Origin: Niallia sp052318935
Lineage (GTDB): Bacteria > Bacillota > Bacilli > Bacillales > Cytobacillaceae
Assembly: GCA_052318935.1 (NCBI GenBank)
Contig: JBQRKO010000011.1
DNA length: 64,000 nucleotides
Reading direction: 5' to 3' (one strand)
In this document: one piece after another, positions 7,792 to 17,658 of the stretch
How positions within the stretch are numbered: the first letter of the stretch is position 1
How the letters are laid out: every line of letters begins with the position of its first letter
Notes under the pieces: model-generated
What the model saw: only the letters and a program-made list of their open reading frames with translations
Databases searched by the model: none
Told to the model about the DNA's origin: nothing
Made by a program: the position numbers and the translations under genes

Positions 7792-8544
7792 CTATAAAAA
7801 ATCAATTGATTTTATTCTTTTTACTGAAAATATCAAAACTATTCCTATTAAAGTGATTATTGTTATTAGTGCAGGGATATAGTGAATAATAACTAAACTG
7901 TTAGAAAAAATATTCAGACGAGACCCCATTGCATAGTTTGGAATTAATAAATATATAAAAAATCCCTTTATATTGTATTTAAACATTAGATCAGCTCCAA
8001 TAATGGCTCCTACAACGTATGTGTTAATGCTTAAAAATGCTATCTGGGGACTAAAATATAATTCTAAATATAACTGTAAGATTAATAGAAAAAGGAAAGT
8101 AATATAATACATCAGAATAGCTTTTAATATTAATATATTAACTATAAACTCTGAATTACTATAGAAAAAAAAGGTAATATAGTATGAAACAACACTTTGT
8201 ATGAAGATTAATGCCATCAATTTAATAGCAACCCAAAAATAACGCAATATTATCCACTTTACCCTATTGTAATTCCGTACCATTAAATATTGTCCGTACC
8301 CATTAAGTACTTCTTTTACATTTCCTGAAAAATAAAAACTGATACTTACAAATGAGAGATACCAAAACATTAACAACCTGTAATCAGCTAATAGAGGTAT
8401 CCCCATGAAAAAGTTTAAACCATCAGGAATCTCAGGATACCATTTAGCTATAATTGGCCCATACATCCAACATTGCAATGTAAAAGCAATTAAAATGATA
8501 AAAAATAGGCTTCTACCTTTCATAAAATATGAAGTCCTTTTCAT
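7792..8544 (-). CDS. yybK: Membrane protein, YybK-like transporter subunit
   Basis: 250 residues with about six hydrophobic segments (roughly residues 12-30, 55-73, 105-130, 135-160, 170-190 and 215-240). By position and size it matches YybK of the yyb ABC operon. Its start lies inside the end of yybL (32-bp overlap), which indicates coupled translation. It probably forms part of the membrane domain with the YybL- and YybM-like proteins. No signature motif beyond hydrophobicity. Confidence 0.65.
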   Translation of the reverse strand: MKRTSYFMKGRSLFFIILIAFTLQCWMYGPIIAKWYPEIPDGLNFFMGIPLLADYRLLMFWYLSFVSISFYFSGNVKEVLNGYGQYLMVRNYNRVKWIILRYFWVAIKLMALIFIQSVVSYYITFFFYSNSEFIVNILILKAILMYYITFLFLLILQLYLELYFSPQIAFLSINTYVVGAIIGADLMFKYNIKGFFIYLLIPNYAMGSRLNIFSNSLVIIHYIPALITIITLIGIVLIFSVKRIKSIDFL

Positions 8545-9223
8545 TAAATATTATTTTACCTACAATATATAAAATAATAGCTAATCCTAGCTGGCGAATA
8601 TAGATAAAACTTAAAATAGTGAAGTCCCACACGTCACTTAATAACATTTCATATATACGTATATCCTCGATAGGGACCCAAAACGGAGTTTCAATAAAAT
8701 AACTTAAAGCAACTAAAATAAATGTTATGACAATAGCAATATTTTTTGAATGAAACCAGTCCTCAAGGATTTTATCTAATATTCCTATCCACCAATATAA
8801 AAATACCATGGCAACACCATTTAAGAAGGTGATTATGTAAAAATTATGATCTAACATTATATCATTTCCAATAAAAATAAAAGTAAATACTACATTTACT
8901 ATTAAAAATGATCCAACAAAAAGTAAGGAGGAAAAGAAGATATTGGCTATATGGCCGTGAAATAATTTTACTCTATCTGATTTTCGAGTAAGATAGGAAG
9001 TTTCCTCTTTTATTGCAAGAATATTCATAAATAGTAAAAATACTAAGGATAAGATGGTTAATACCCTTAGTGAACTATAGCCTTGTAAACTTCCATTCAT
9101 AATTAACAGTATATTGTCATTTGAACTGGAAATAAATGTATCGTTTTGCATATACCATATAATAGAGAAAAACAGCAGTACAATCAAAACTGAAATAACG
9201 TATTTTTTTAATTTATATTTCAT
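8513..9223 (-). CDS. yybL: DUF2705-like membrane protein, YybL-like
   Basis: 236 residues, with an N-terminal transmembrane segment (about 9-25) and further segments near 55-70, 95-120, 128-150, 163-180 and 200-225. Length and operon position equal YybL. It resembles DUF2705 proteins found with small ABC transporters, from memory. It overlaps yybM by 11 bp and yybK by 32 bp, so the four transporter genes are tightly packed. Confidence 0.65.
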   Translation of the reverse strand: MKYKLKKYVISVLIVLLFFSIIWYMQNDTFISSSNDNILLIMNGSLQGYSSLRVLTILSLVFLLFMNILAIKEETSYLTRKSDRVKLFHGHIANIFFSSLLFVGSFLIVNVVFTFIFIGNDIMLDHNFYIITFLNGVAMVFLYWWIGILDKILEDWFHSKNIAIVITFILVALSYFIETPFWVPIEDIRIYEMLLSDVWDFTILSFIYIRQLGLAIILYIVGKIIFNEKDFIFYER

Positions 9224-9977
9224 CCGTTTTTACCCTATATAAAAATGTGAAAATTGGTAACAAGACTAATAAAAGTAAATACTGTATTTCAGCAGGAATA
9301 ATATCATCAAACCCGTATTCTGTAAAAGGCTGAAATAAATTCATGAGTGAATTATTAAGAATAATTAAGGTAAACCATATAAAAAATGCAGCAGGGTAAG
9401 AGTATTTACTGTTTTTAAAAATCATACTGACACTTGCTCCCAATGCTCCAGCTAATCCAGAAAAAATACTTACATTTAATAAAAAAGAAAGAGCAGTTAA
9501 AAAAGGATTATTTAAGCTAAATTCATGTAATAAATCATCACCAAAACTCATTTCAAATAATCCAAACGAAAACGTTCCCCCAGCAAAAAGAATATAAGAA
9601 AGAATTAAATTTAAAACTAAAGCTGTAAGCATTGTAATAAATGGAACTAAAAAAGACATAATAAACTTATTCCTTATGTAAATTTTTTTCCCCACTTTTG
9701 AAATTATAATCGCATTATATCCATACTTTACATCTTGAATATAATCATCTGAGCATATTATTAAAAAATATATTGGCAGAAACCAAAAAAGTAAAATTTG
9801 AGTTATATGCCCTCCCGATCCAGAAAGAAAAAAAGCAATGGCCGGATGATAATCTGTTCCCCATTTTATCTTATTTATATACAAAAAACACACTTCAATT
9901 AACGGTACAAAAATAATGATCCAAAAGAAAATCATACTTTTTCTGTTTTTATAAATTCGTAAAAAAGAACTTTTCAC
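9213..9977 (-). CDS. yybM: Membrane protein, YybM-like transporter subunit
   Basis: About 254 residues. The GTG start at 9977 is chosen because AGGAGG stands 6 nt before it; the longer frame starts beyond this site. Hydrophobic segments occur near 15-35, 60-80, 105-130, 165-190, 195-215 and 230-248. Position and size fit YybM, the first membrane component of the transporter. It lies about 125 bp after the secreted-protein gene, presumably in the same transcript. Confidence 0.65.
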   Translation of the reverse strand: MKSSFLRIYKNRKSMIFFWIIIFVPLIEVCFLYINKIKWGTDYHPAIAFFLSGSGGHITQILLFWFLPIYFLIICSDDYIQDVKYGYNAIIISKVGKKIYIRNKFIMSFLVPFITMLTALVLNLILSYILFAGGTFSFGLFEMSFGDDLLHEFSLNNPFLTALSFLLNVSIFSGLAGALGASVSMIFKNSKYSYPAAFFIWFTLIILNNSLMNLFQPFTEYGFDDIIPAEIQYLLLLVLLPIFTFLYRVKTDEI

Positions 9978-10103
9978 ATATATCCTCCTAATCAAGCACA
10001 ATAAAATTATAAGTAAGAATGAAATAATGAATCATTCACAACTTATGGAATAAAAGAAGTAAGAACAGAGCGAGAGCCAACCTTTTTCTCACTCACTTTC
10101 TAT

Positions 10104-10550
10104 TTACCATGTTTCCTCATCCCAAATTCCTTCTACTAGATACTGATCCAGATTGTAATTATTATTTTCTGCTGTTAAGTAAACAGTTGTCTGATTTGCT
10201 GTAGAGTATGGTTTTACATATGAGGCAGGATCTCCCTCCAATTTGTCTACCGGCGCAGATACATTAGTCTCGTTTTCTTTTTCTAACCAAAAACGAGTAA
10301 TTGTATTTGACGAATCTGATTCCTCAGACCAAGTCATTTGTACTTTCCATGGATTATCAATACTAGTAGTTTGCCTATATGCACTTTCTTCATATTCTCT
10401 TGTATTCAACTGGTATGAAAGAATATGGAATAAATAATCATTATCAAAATTATCTGTTGCATGAGAAACTAGAGGTGAACCCAAAACACCCACTCCGATA
10501 CCTAATGCTAATCCTAATTGCCCCAACTTACGTTTTGTTGACTTTTTCAT
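10104..10550 (-). CDS. yybN: Secreted DUF2712-like protein, YybN-like
   Basis: 148 residues with a classical signal peptide: a KKSTKRK start, a Gly/Leu/Val core and an SHA-TD cleavage site near residue 32. The mature part is acidic and polar, with the motif YRQTT...NPWKV and the C-terminal end GIWDEETW. I associate this end with DUF2712/YybN proteins, whose genes precede the yyb ABC transporter. Function unknown; it may be the exported substrate or a bacteriocin-like product, with the ABC genes giving export or protection. GAGGTTAAT precedes the ATG. Confidence 0.65.
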   Translation of the reverse strand: MKKSTKRKLGQLGLALGIGVGVLGSPLVSHATDNFDNDYLFHILSYQLNTREYEESAYRQTTSIDNPWKVQMTWSEESDSSNTITRFWLEKENETNVSAPVDKLEGDPASYVKPYSTANQTTVYLTAENNNYNLDQYLVEGIWDEETW

Positions 10551-10639
10551 ATTAACCTCCTAAAAATTTTATTTGCTCTCATGTTTAATTGTATTATTCT
10601 TCTAAATTACTTACAATAGTTTCCACGTTGTTATTCTAG

Positions 10640-10870
10640 ATGTTCAAAAAGTTGTCGGAATTTCAAGAAACTTGCAAGTTTTATCCCCAGACTGATTTGG
10701 TAAAAATAATTGAAGGTGCTGGTTTTTCAATTCTAAAAAGACAGGGACTTTACTCCCTTGAGAAGTACCTACCTTTAGGTAACAAGGCACTACGGTATAC
10801 ATTGCCTGAAGTTCAAAGCGAAGAATATTTCTTTCAATGGATATTGGCAAAAAAAGTTAGAAACACATGA
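10640..10870 (+). pseudogene. C-terminal fragment, possibly a SAM methyltransferase
   Basis: A 76-codon frame without a clear ribosome binding site. The text (FYPQTDLVKIIEGAGFSIL, then SLEKYLPLG and a final WILAKK) resembles the C-terminal end of class I methyltransferases, where a helix ending in AGF is followed by two strands. The SAM-binding half is absent. It is most likely a broken remnant at the edge of the defence genes; the family assignment is weak. Confidence 0.3.
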
Positions 10871-10922
10871 AGTTAAACTGATAATTGCCGCTTAATAACT
10901 CGATAAATGGGGGTAAAAGTAA

Positions 10923-12519
10923 ATGTTATTAAAGAAGTTAAAAATTTATAATTACAAAAAATTTGAAGACTTTACCTTAGAGTTTAATAATAACTTTTCT
11001 GTAATGATAGGAAATAATGGGGTTGGAAAATCAACGCTATTGGAAGCTATCCACTTGGCCTTAACAAGAACAATCAATGGTAAACCAATCTTTTATGAAT
11101 TATCACCCTATATATTTAACAGGAAAATAGTAAACCATTTCATAGAAGAAGTAAAAGTTGATAATAAGAAAACTCTTCCAGAAACAAAAATAGAATTATA
11201 CTTCTCCGAGTCGGAAGATTCTGACCTTAATGAAAATTAATAGGTATAGAGAATAGCGAAAATATTAATGTGCCGGGATTCGTATTTTCTATTAAATTTA
11301 ATGAGCATTATCGGGAAGAATATCAGCAATATATTGAAAATGAAAATTTTATACATATCCCTACTGAGTACTATACAGTAGAATGGAAAAGTTTCGCGGG
11401 AGCGACGATAACTACAAGATCGATTCCAATAAAATCCCATTTAATTGACTCTACGACTACAAGCCTAGCTGCTAGTTCTCAAAAGTATATTATGAAGATA
11501 ATCTCAGATGTCCTAGATGAAAAACAAAAAGCTAATTTAGCGGTACTCTACCGAAGCTATAAAGAAAAATTCGGTGGGAATCCAAATATATCCTCTATAA
11601 TGAATGAGAAGAAAAATCTCATGTTAGACGACACAAGGAACTTATCAATATCTCTAGATGTGACTCAAAAGGCTACTTGGGAATCAGCAATTGCTGCTTT
11701 CTTAGACGATATCCCTTTCGATTATATTGGTAAAGGTGAACAAAATGTTATAAAGATAACACTTTCTATTGGAAACAGAAAGCCTGAAAGAAGTTTAATA
11801 TTAATAGAGGAACCGAAGAGTCATCTTTCATTTTCAAACATGAGAATTTTATTAGATAAAATCACATCCGAATATTCTGATCAACAATTACTTATTACTA
11901 CCCATAGTTCGTATGTATTAAATAAAATGGCAATGGAAACTGTTATCCTTTTTGGTGATAATAGAAGTGGGAAGTTAAATCAGTTGCCAAAGGACACAAG
12001 GGATTATTTCCAAAAACTACCGAACTATGACCCTTTAAGATTTATTTTATCTAAAAGGGTAATATTGGTAGAGGGACCAGCAGACGATTTAATTATTCAA
12101 AAAGCCTATTATCAAAAATATAATAAACTTCCGTTAGATGATGGGATAGATGTCATATCAGTTAACGGGCTTTCTTTTAAAAGATTTCTAGACATAGCAA
12201 AGTTGCTAAATATAAATACTGTAGTAGTTACAGATAACGATCATGATTTTGAAAAGAATATAATTAATAAATATAAGGACTACATGGAAGGTGCCATTAA
12301 AGTGTGTTTTAGCATAAATAATGAGCTGAATACATTAGAACCACAGGTCTTAAAGTGTGATAGTGGCAATTAAAAACAATACTAGGAAAACATGATAAGT
12401 CTGAAGAAGAGTTGCTAGAATTTATGCTTAAAAACAAAACTGATTGGGCATTAAAAGTATTTTTGAACAACGAAATACATTTAAATTTTCCGGAGTACAT
12501 AAGTTATGCCATCCAATAA
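10923..12519 (+). pseudogene. OLD-family nuclease (GajA-like), two frameshifts
   Basis: ATPase-TOPRIM nuclease of the class 2 OLD type, the nuclease half of Gabija-like anti-phage systems. Walker A GNNGVGKST lies near residue 33, an ABC-like signature GKGEQN, Walker B LILIEEPKSHL and an ITTHSS switch follow. The TOPRIM part shows LVEGPADD and VTDNDHD. The frame breaks twice. Near 11231-11236 an A is missing (AAT GAA AAA TTA would continue), and near 12369-12372 a T is missing. Restoring both gives one protein of about 530 residues ending at 12519, overlapping the helicase start. As written it cannot make a full product. Confidence 0.75.
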
Positions 12520-13655
12520 GAGAATCATTAAGGCTGCTGCTGGAACAGGAAAGACTACGTTATTAATAGGAGAAGCAGTAAGAAACTATAACGAAGGAAA
12601 AGTACTGTACCTTACATATACGAATGCAAATTTAAACTCTATGAAGTATGATCTTATGGACTCAGTAGGAGTTATACCCTCGAACATAAAATGTAAGACA
12701 TGGACAGAGTTTTTGCTTAATGAGGGTGCTAGGCCATATCGAAAGGTTATGGGAGGACCGGAAATAGAAGGGATTAATTTTTGTTCGTTAGGGGAGATAC
12801 CACGGTTAAAAGGTGTAACAGCTACTAATTGGAGGTATTATTACGACTTCCAAGGAAGACTATATTATGAAAGGCTGGCTCAATTTTGCTATGTAATATT
12901 AGAAGCTTCTGTTGGAGCAATCATTGATAGACTCGAAAAATTCCACGATTCTTATAGATGAGATTCAAGACATGGGAGGATACGATTTAAAAATAATCGA
13001 GGCTATTTACCGGTCTAGCCTAAATCTTGTAGTTGTAGGAGACCACAGACAAGCAACATATTCAACAAACTTTGGACCTTTTCTTAGCAAATATAGAGGG
13101 GTTAATATCTTTAATTTCTTTACGGAAGTGTTAAAGCACGATAATCTAGAAACCTTAGAAGTATGCCACCGTTGTCCACAGATAGTTTGTGATTTAGCAA
13201 ACATCTTGTATAGTGACCTTAATATGCAATCAGCAAAGAAAGTTGAGAAGGAAGATGCGGGAACATTTCTGGTCAGTATGGATAATATATCCTTGTTTTT
13301 AAACATTATAAGCCAACAGTACTCCTACTATGATATAAGAGCGCTTAGAAAGTTCAGATCCTTCCTCGATGAAGAATGTAACTTTGAATCAATAACTTTT
13401 GGCAAATCAAAGGGGTTAAGCTTTGATAATGTTTTAATACTTCCCACAAAAGAAATGGAATATCACATTATAAATGGTAGACACAAAATGTCGAATTCAG
13501 TAATAGCTCAGTTTTATGTAGCCATTACAAGAAGCAAAAATAATGTTGCGATTTTAACAGAAAAACCTTCTTACTTTGACTTTTTGAATAAATGGGAAAT
13601 AATCAGTCAAGAGGAAGTGTTAAAATATGATATTACTATTTTCATTATTTCATAA
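12506..13655 (+). pseudogene. UvrD-like helicase (GajB-like), frameshifted
   Basis: Superfamily 1A helicase partner of the OLD nuclease. Walker A AAAGTGKTT lies at residues 9-18, motif II ILIDEIQDM and motif III VVGDHRQATYS follow, and motif VI FYVAITRSKNN is near the end. The frame breaks at about 12940-12950. Removing one A from the AAAAA run in CTCGAAAAATTCC joins the two halves. The combined length of about 385 residues is shorter than the roughly 490 of GajB, and the part between motifs III and V looks shortened. Its start overlaps the nuclease stop, as in a coupled operon. Confidence 0.7.
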
Positions 13656-13720
13656 TAGCCTATGCATACATTAAGTCTATGATGTGATTACATAAACTTT
13701 TTTAGAAAGAAGGTTTTGAC

Positions 13721-14742
13721 TTGGAAGTGAAAATTACTGATTTTGTTGGCAAGGGAGCCTCATTACTTTTTAATTTTCCTATGTATACAAATATTAAGTA
13801 TGATTTAGCAGTTGAAACAAGGGAAGAACTTGAAGTTTTAGACTATAATGAAGAATTCGGCCCCACAATCCTTAATCACACGGAATTTGTTGAAGGAAAG
13901 GATTTTAAATTTTTAAAGACCATCTTCTTAAAGGAACATAATATTTATCATTATTGTCCTATGTGTAAAAGAGATACCTATATTGTAAGCTCTAAACATG
14001 AGAAGCTTTACGACATTGATCCAGATGATGATATATTAACAGTAGGAACAAATATTAGGTCTGCGGACGAAAATGAGGCACATGAGCAGTACGTAAATGA
14101 AAAATTAAAGAGTCGTGCGAAAGTTTTTTTTGAAAAAGTATTTGGTGAAACTAATACTGCTCAAATAACTTTCCATTGTACATCTAAACATCAACATAAA
14201 ATGTATGTTATTTTTCAAATAACAGAAGATGGTTACTTAATCAAAACAGGGCAATATCCTTCTATAATGGACTTTGAAAAATTTAACGGTTTAGATGACA
14301 TTTTTGGTAAAGACATCAAATCCAAGAAAGATTTTAGAACTGCTACAATATTAAAAACTCACAATTACGGAGTGGCGGGTTACCTTTATTTAAGAAGAAT
14401 CTTTGAAAGGTTAATTTTTAATAAAGCTGAAACAGCTAATCCGAAGGGTTACTTATAAAAGAAGAATTTGAAAAGAAAAAAATGCAAGAGAAGGTACAAC
14501 AATTGCATGAACTAGGGTTAATTCCAGATTATTTAAATGAAAATAAGACATTTATTTATGGAATACTTAGTAAAGGTTTACACCAACTTACAGAAAAAGA
14601 GTGTTTAGCAAATTATGATTCTTTAAAAGAATCAATAGTATTAATTCTTAAAGAAAATAGTGAATTAGAGAAAAGGGAAAAGATAAAAAAAGAAACTAAC
14701 CAAAAACTTAATTCCATCCATACAGAAATGAAAAGCAAGTAA
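13721..14742 (+). pseudogene. Unknown protein with CPxC motif, frameshifted
   Basis: Reads from a TTG start with AGAAGG before it. The first part (245 codons) holds an acidic N-terminus, a single C-P-x-C (YHYCPMCKRD, about residue 86) and a C/H pair further on (FHCTSKHQHK). The frame ends at 14458, but the next frame continues without a gap as a helical, Lys/Glu-rich tail including IYGILSKGLHQLTEKEC, which I have seen as the C-terminus of similar hypothetical proteins. A single missing base near 14440-14446 (TCC GAA GGG) explains the break. Function unknown; its place after the nuclease/helicase pair suggests a linked role or shared acquisition. Confidence 0.55.
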
Positions 14743-14790
14743 TGGATTGTATACTAAGATTCAATCTGTTTGATAAAACTTAGTATCTAG

Positions 14791-14829
14791 AAAAAAGCAT
14801 GGAGAAAATCATTTTCTCCATGCTTTTTT
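14791..14829. terminator. Bidirectional terminator after island genes
   Basis: AAAAAAGCATGGAGAAAA pairs with TTTTCTCCATGCTTTTTT around TCA. The long A-run before and T-run after make it work in both directions. It ends the plus-strand accessory genes. Confidence 0.9.
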
Positions 14830-15031
14830 CCTCTTAAATAATTACGGTGAACCTTATCATAAATAGTTATCAGTTAACGAAATGCTAACATTTTGCTAAC
14901 GCCATCTAAGAAATGGGCGTAATTTTTCGTTCAAGATGTTACATTATAAAAGTCTTAAAACGTTGATTTAACGCCATTTTATTAAATGTTGTTAAAGATG
15001 TTTCACTTTTCAACCTCATGGGCGGTATGAT

Positions 15032-15607
15032 TTAAAAGTCCGTGGTTATATCCCCAGTACAATTTTTTGGGGCTAAGGTGCGTATAGAACTGATGTTTTT
15101 TAGAATTTTTATAATAAGAAATATGTAAAAAATAATTCTAAAGATTCTTTTGCTGGCTTTCCCTACTCCAATTGCTGGCAATCCAACTCTTACGGCAACG
15201 GGCAGCAGAACAGCTCCGATTAAGGCAACAGCTGGTGATGGCCAGAAAAAGAAGGAAATAAGCATCATCAGGATGCCGATAATCCAATAAGCTAATCCTG
15301 GTGACCGGATTAATTTCGCAAAAGGGGATATCATGACATCATTAATTCCTGTTTGTGTTAATATTTTGCTCATTGCAACAATAATGGAAATAACTAATAT
15401 AGTAGGCAGCAATTCGGTAATAGCAAAGATAAAGCTGGTGAAAATACTGCTTATCGAACTGCTTAATGATCCAGTAGCTGTAATTGCCAATAAAAATATT
15501 CCAACTATACAAATGAAAGTAGTATCACGCTTCATCACCATAAATCCGATAATAAAAAGTATAAATAAAACATATATCCAGTGAAGTGCTGTTAATTCTA
15601 TACCCAT
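15032..15607 (-). pseudogene. yhfA: Truncated permease YhfA
   Basis: The first ~155 residues form a polytopic membrane protein with conserved MKRDTTFICIVGIFLLA, ELLPTILVISII and FWPSPAVALIGAVLLPVA, as I remember for B. subtilis YhfA (about 460 residues). After GLPAIGVGKAS the reading changes to a low-complexity tail (RIFRIIFYIFLIIK) that does not fit the family, and it stops at 191 codons. The remaining ~270 residues are absent. The break, near 15140, coincides with the right edge of the accessory island. A functional transporter is unlikely. Confidence 0.75.
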
Positions 15608-15889
15608 ATTATATTACTCCCTTCTAATCCGCTTAAGAAAACGTATAGGCATTTGCCACGATTCGGATTAATACAGCGTATGAATGGAGTTGTATTTGGT
15701 GATAGGGAAAAACAATTTCTCTTTAAAAAATGAAGATAGTATGAATAGCGGATAACTCCTTCTCAAGATGGATAAAAAATCATCTATGGAATGAACAAAC
15801 AGAGCTGAAAAAATAGTAAACTAAAATAAGAAAATAGTTGAATTTTTATGTTGAATAAAAAAGGTGAGGAAGAGGAAAGGAGAAAGAAT

Positions 15890-16609
15890 TTGCGTAGCAA
15901 ATCATTATATCAAATTATGTTTGCCATCTGCTTATTAGCAGTTGGAGTAGCTATATTGCTCGTAAATATTGGTGTCATTTCCTTGGAAATAAAACAGCTT
16001 TTTGTCGTATCTTATCCATTTCTGTTATTAGTGTACGGATTGATTTCTTTTGCCGGCAATATAATAAATAGAACAAGTAATTATTTCTTTTCTTTATTCA
16101 TTATTATCTTTTCGAGCTTTTTAGTGCTTGATCGATTGCATGTGATTAGCTTTCAATTTGTTGAGTTTTGGAAACTATGGCCTCTTATTATTATATTTAG
16201 TGCAATAAGATTTCTATTTGGATATACAAAAAAAGAAGTCAGATTATCAAAGGATTTTTCCATTGGAGATGTTAAGCTGAATCATGATAATTGGGCAGTG
16301 GAACCGATGGAATTATATAATAGCATCGGTGATTATTTTATTGATTTCAGCAAAGCCTATATTCCGGAAAAAGAAACAACGATTGAAATAAATGGTTGGA
16401 TCGGCGATATAAAAATATTAATTCCAGATGACTTGCCTGTAAATATTGAAGGTGAAGTGAAAATAGGGGATCTGCGAATTTTCCATTCCTCTAAAGATGG
16501 GATAAAGAACAGATTAGCCTATAAATCTCCTGATTATGATCAAGCAGTGAAAAAAATCAATCTGCAAATCTATTTAAAAATTGGTGATATTCGAATTGAA
16601 AGAGTATAG
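15890..16609 (+). CDS. liaF: LiaF-like membrane inhibitor
   Basis: Membrane protein of about 239 residues in front of a LiaS/LiaR-type two-component pair; LiaF keeps the kinase inactive until the envelope is damaged. The N-terminal half has four hydrophobic segments; the C-terminal half carries the repeating SIGD/WIGDIKI/KIGDLRI motif of the LiaF/DUF2154 beta-helix. The TTG at 15890 is preferred because AAAGGAG lies 7 nt before it; the upstream in-frame ATG (15848) has no site. No liaIH-like target genes are seen next to it. Confidence 0.75.
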   Translation: MRSKSLYQIMFAICLLAVGVAILLVNIGVISLEIKQLFVVSYPFLLLVYGLISFAGNIINRTSNYFFSLFIIIFSSFLVLDRLHVISFQFVEFWKLWPLIIIFSAIRFLFGYTKKEVRLSKDFSIGDVKLNHDNWAVEPMELYNSIGDYFIDFSKAYIPEKETTIEINGWIGDIKILIPDDLPVNIEGEVKIGDLRIFHSSKDGIKNRLAYKSPDYDQAVKKINLQIYLKIGDIRIERV

Positions 16610-16618
16610 AGGTGTGTT

Positions 16619-17653
16619 GTGAAGAAAACAAAAGGAATTCGCTATTGGTATTTTCAAAGTTTTTTTATGACAAGCATCATTAGTTCATTGCTTCTATTTA
16701 TTGGGACGCAAGTCTATTTGTATTTTTATAATAATCCAGTTTTTACGACAAAAACGTCATTTTGGCTTTTTATCAACAGTCTGCTTGTTACGTTGCTAGT
16801 TGGTTTGTATTTTGCTTTGAAGGAAAGTGGAGTTTTAAGCAACCAGTTAGGAGATGTATTATTGTTTGTATCTACATTAAGAAGAGGCAAATTTGCAGAA
16901 AGAATGGATGTGTCCAATAAAGAAATGATTGGACATATAAGTGAAGAATTGAACCAGCTTGCTACTTATTTACAAGAATTAGTCCAATCATTGCAAAGGC
17001 TTGCGAATGAAAAAACAACACTCGCAAAAACAGCGCATACAGCAGCTGTCATGGAAGAAAGACAGCGTTTGGCAAGAGATTTGCATGATGTTGTCAGTCA
17101 ACAGCTTTTTGCATTAAATATGATGTCATCGGCTGCCTATAGAATTTTTGACACCAATCCAGAGCAGGCAAAAATACAATTAAAGGAAATTGTAGAGATT
17201 GCAGGAAAAGCACAAGGAGAAATGCGTGCATTATTGCTGCATTTGCGCCCAATTGAATTAAGCAATGACAGTTTATGCGACGGAATAATCAAATTGATCC
17301 AAGAACTAAAAGAAAAAACACATTTACATTTTACTGCAAGTATTGATGAAATTGAGTCTTTATCATCTGCAGTACAGGAGCACTTGTTTCGGATTGTTCA
17401 AGAAGCATTATCCAATGTTCTCCGTCATTCACATGCAAAAAAAGTGAAGATGACATTAGAGGAGAAAGATGCATATGCTTATTTACATATAAATGATGAT
17501 GGAATGGGGTTTGACCCAACGGTTGAAAGAAAAGCTTCCTATGGATTAAAAACAATGCGGGAACGCTGTGAAGAAATTGGTGGGATGATAGAAATTCGAT
17601 CAAAAGTCGGAGAGGGAACGTATATAGACATCCGTATACCGATAAAGGGGTGA
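16619..17653 (+). CDS. liaS: LiaS/VraS-like sensor histidine kinase
   Basis: 344-residue HisKA_3-type kinase of the cell-envelope stress family. Two N-terminal transmembrane segments (about 13-35 and 45-65) flank a very short outside loop, then a HAMP-like linker. The phosphoacceptor lies in ERQRLARDLHDVVSQQLFAL (His near residue 157). HATPase motifs IVQEALSNVLRHSHAK, DDGMGFDP and YGLKTMRER follow. GTG start with AGAGGTG. It is coupled to liaR and 9 bp from liaF. Confidence 0.85.
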   Translation: MKKTKGIRYWYFQSFFMTSIISSLLLFIGTQVYLYFYNNPVFTTKTSFWLFINSLLVTLLVGLYFALKESGVLSNQLGDVLLFVSTLRRGKFAERMDVSNKEMIGHISEELNQLATYLQELVQSLQRLANEKTTLAKTAHTAAVMEERQRLARDLHDVVSQQLFALNMMSSAAYRIFDTNPEQAKIQLKEIVEIAGKAQGEMRALLLHLRPIELSNDSLCDGIIKLIQELKEKTHLHFTASIDEIESLSSAVQEHLFRIVQEALSNVLRHSHAKKVKMTLEEKDAYAYLHINDDGMGFDPTVERKASYGLKTMRERCEEIGGMIEIRSKVGEGTYIDIRIPIKG

Positions 17654-17658
17654 TAAGA

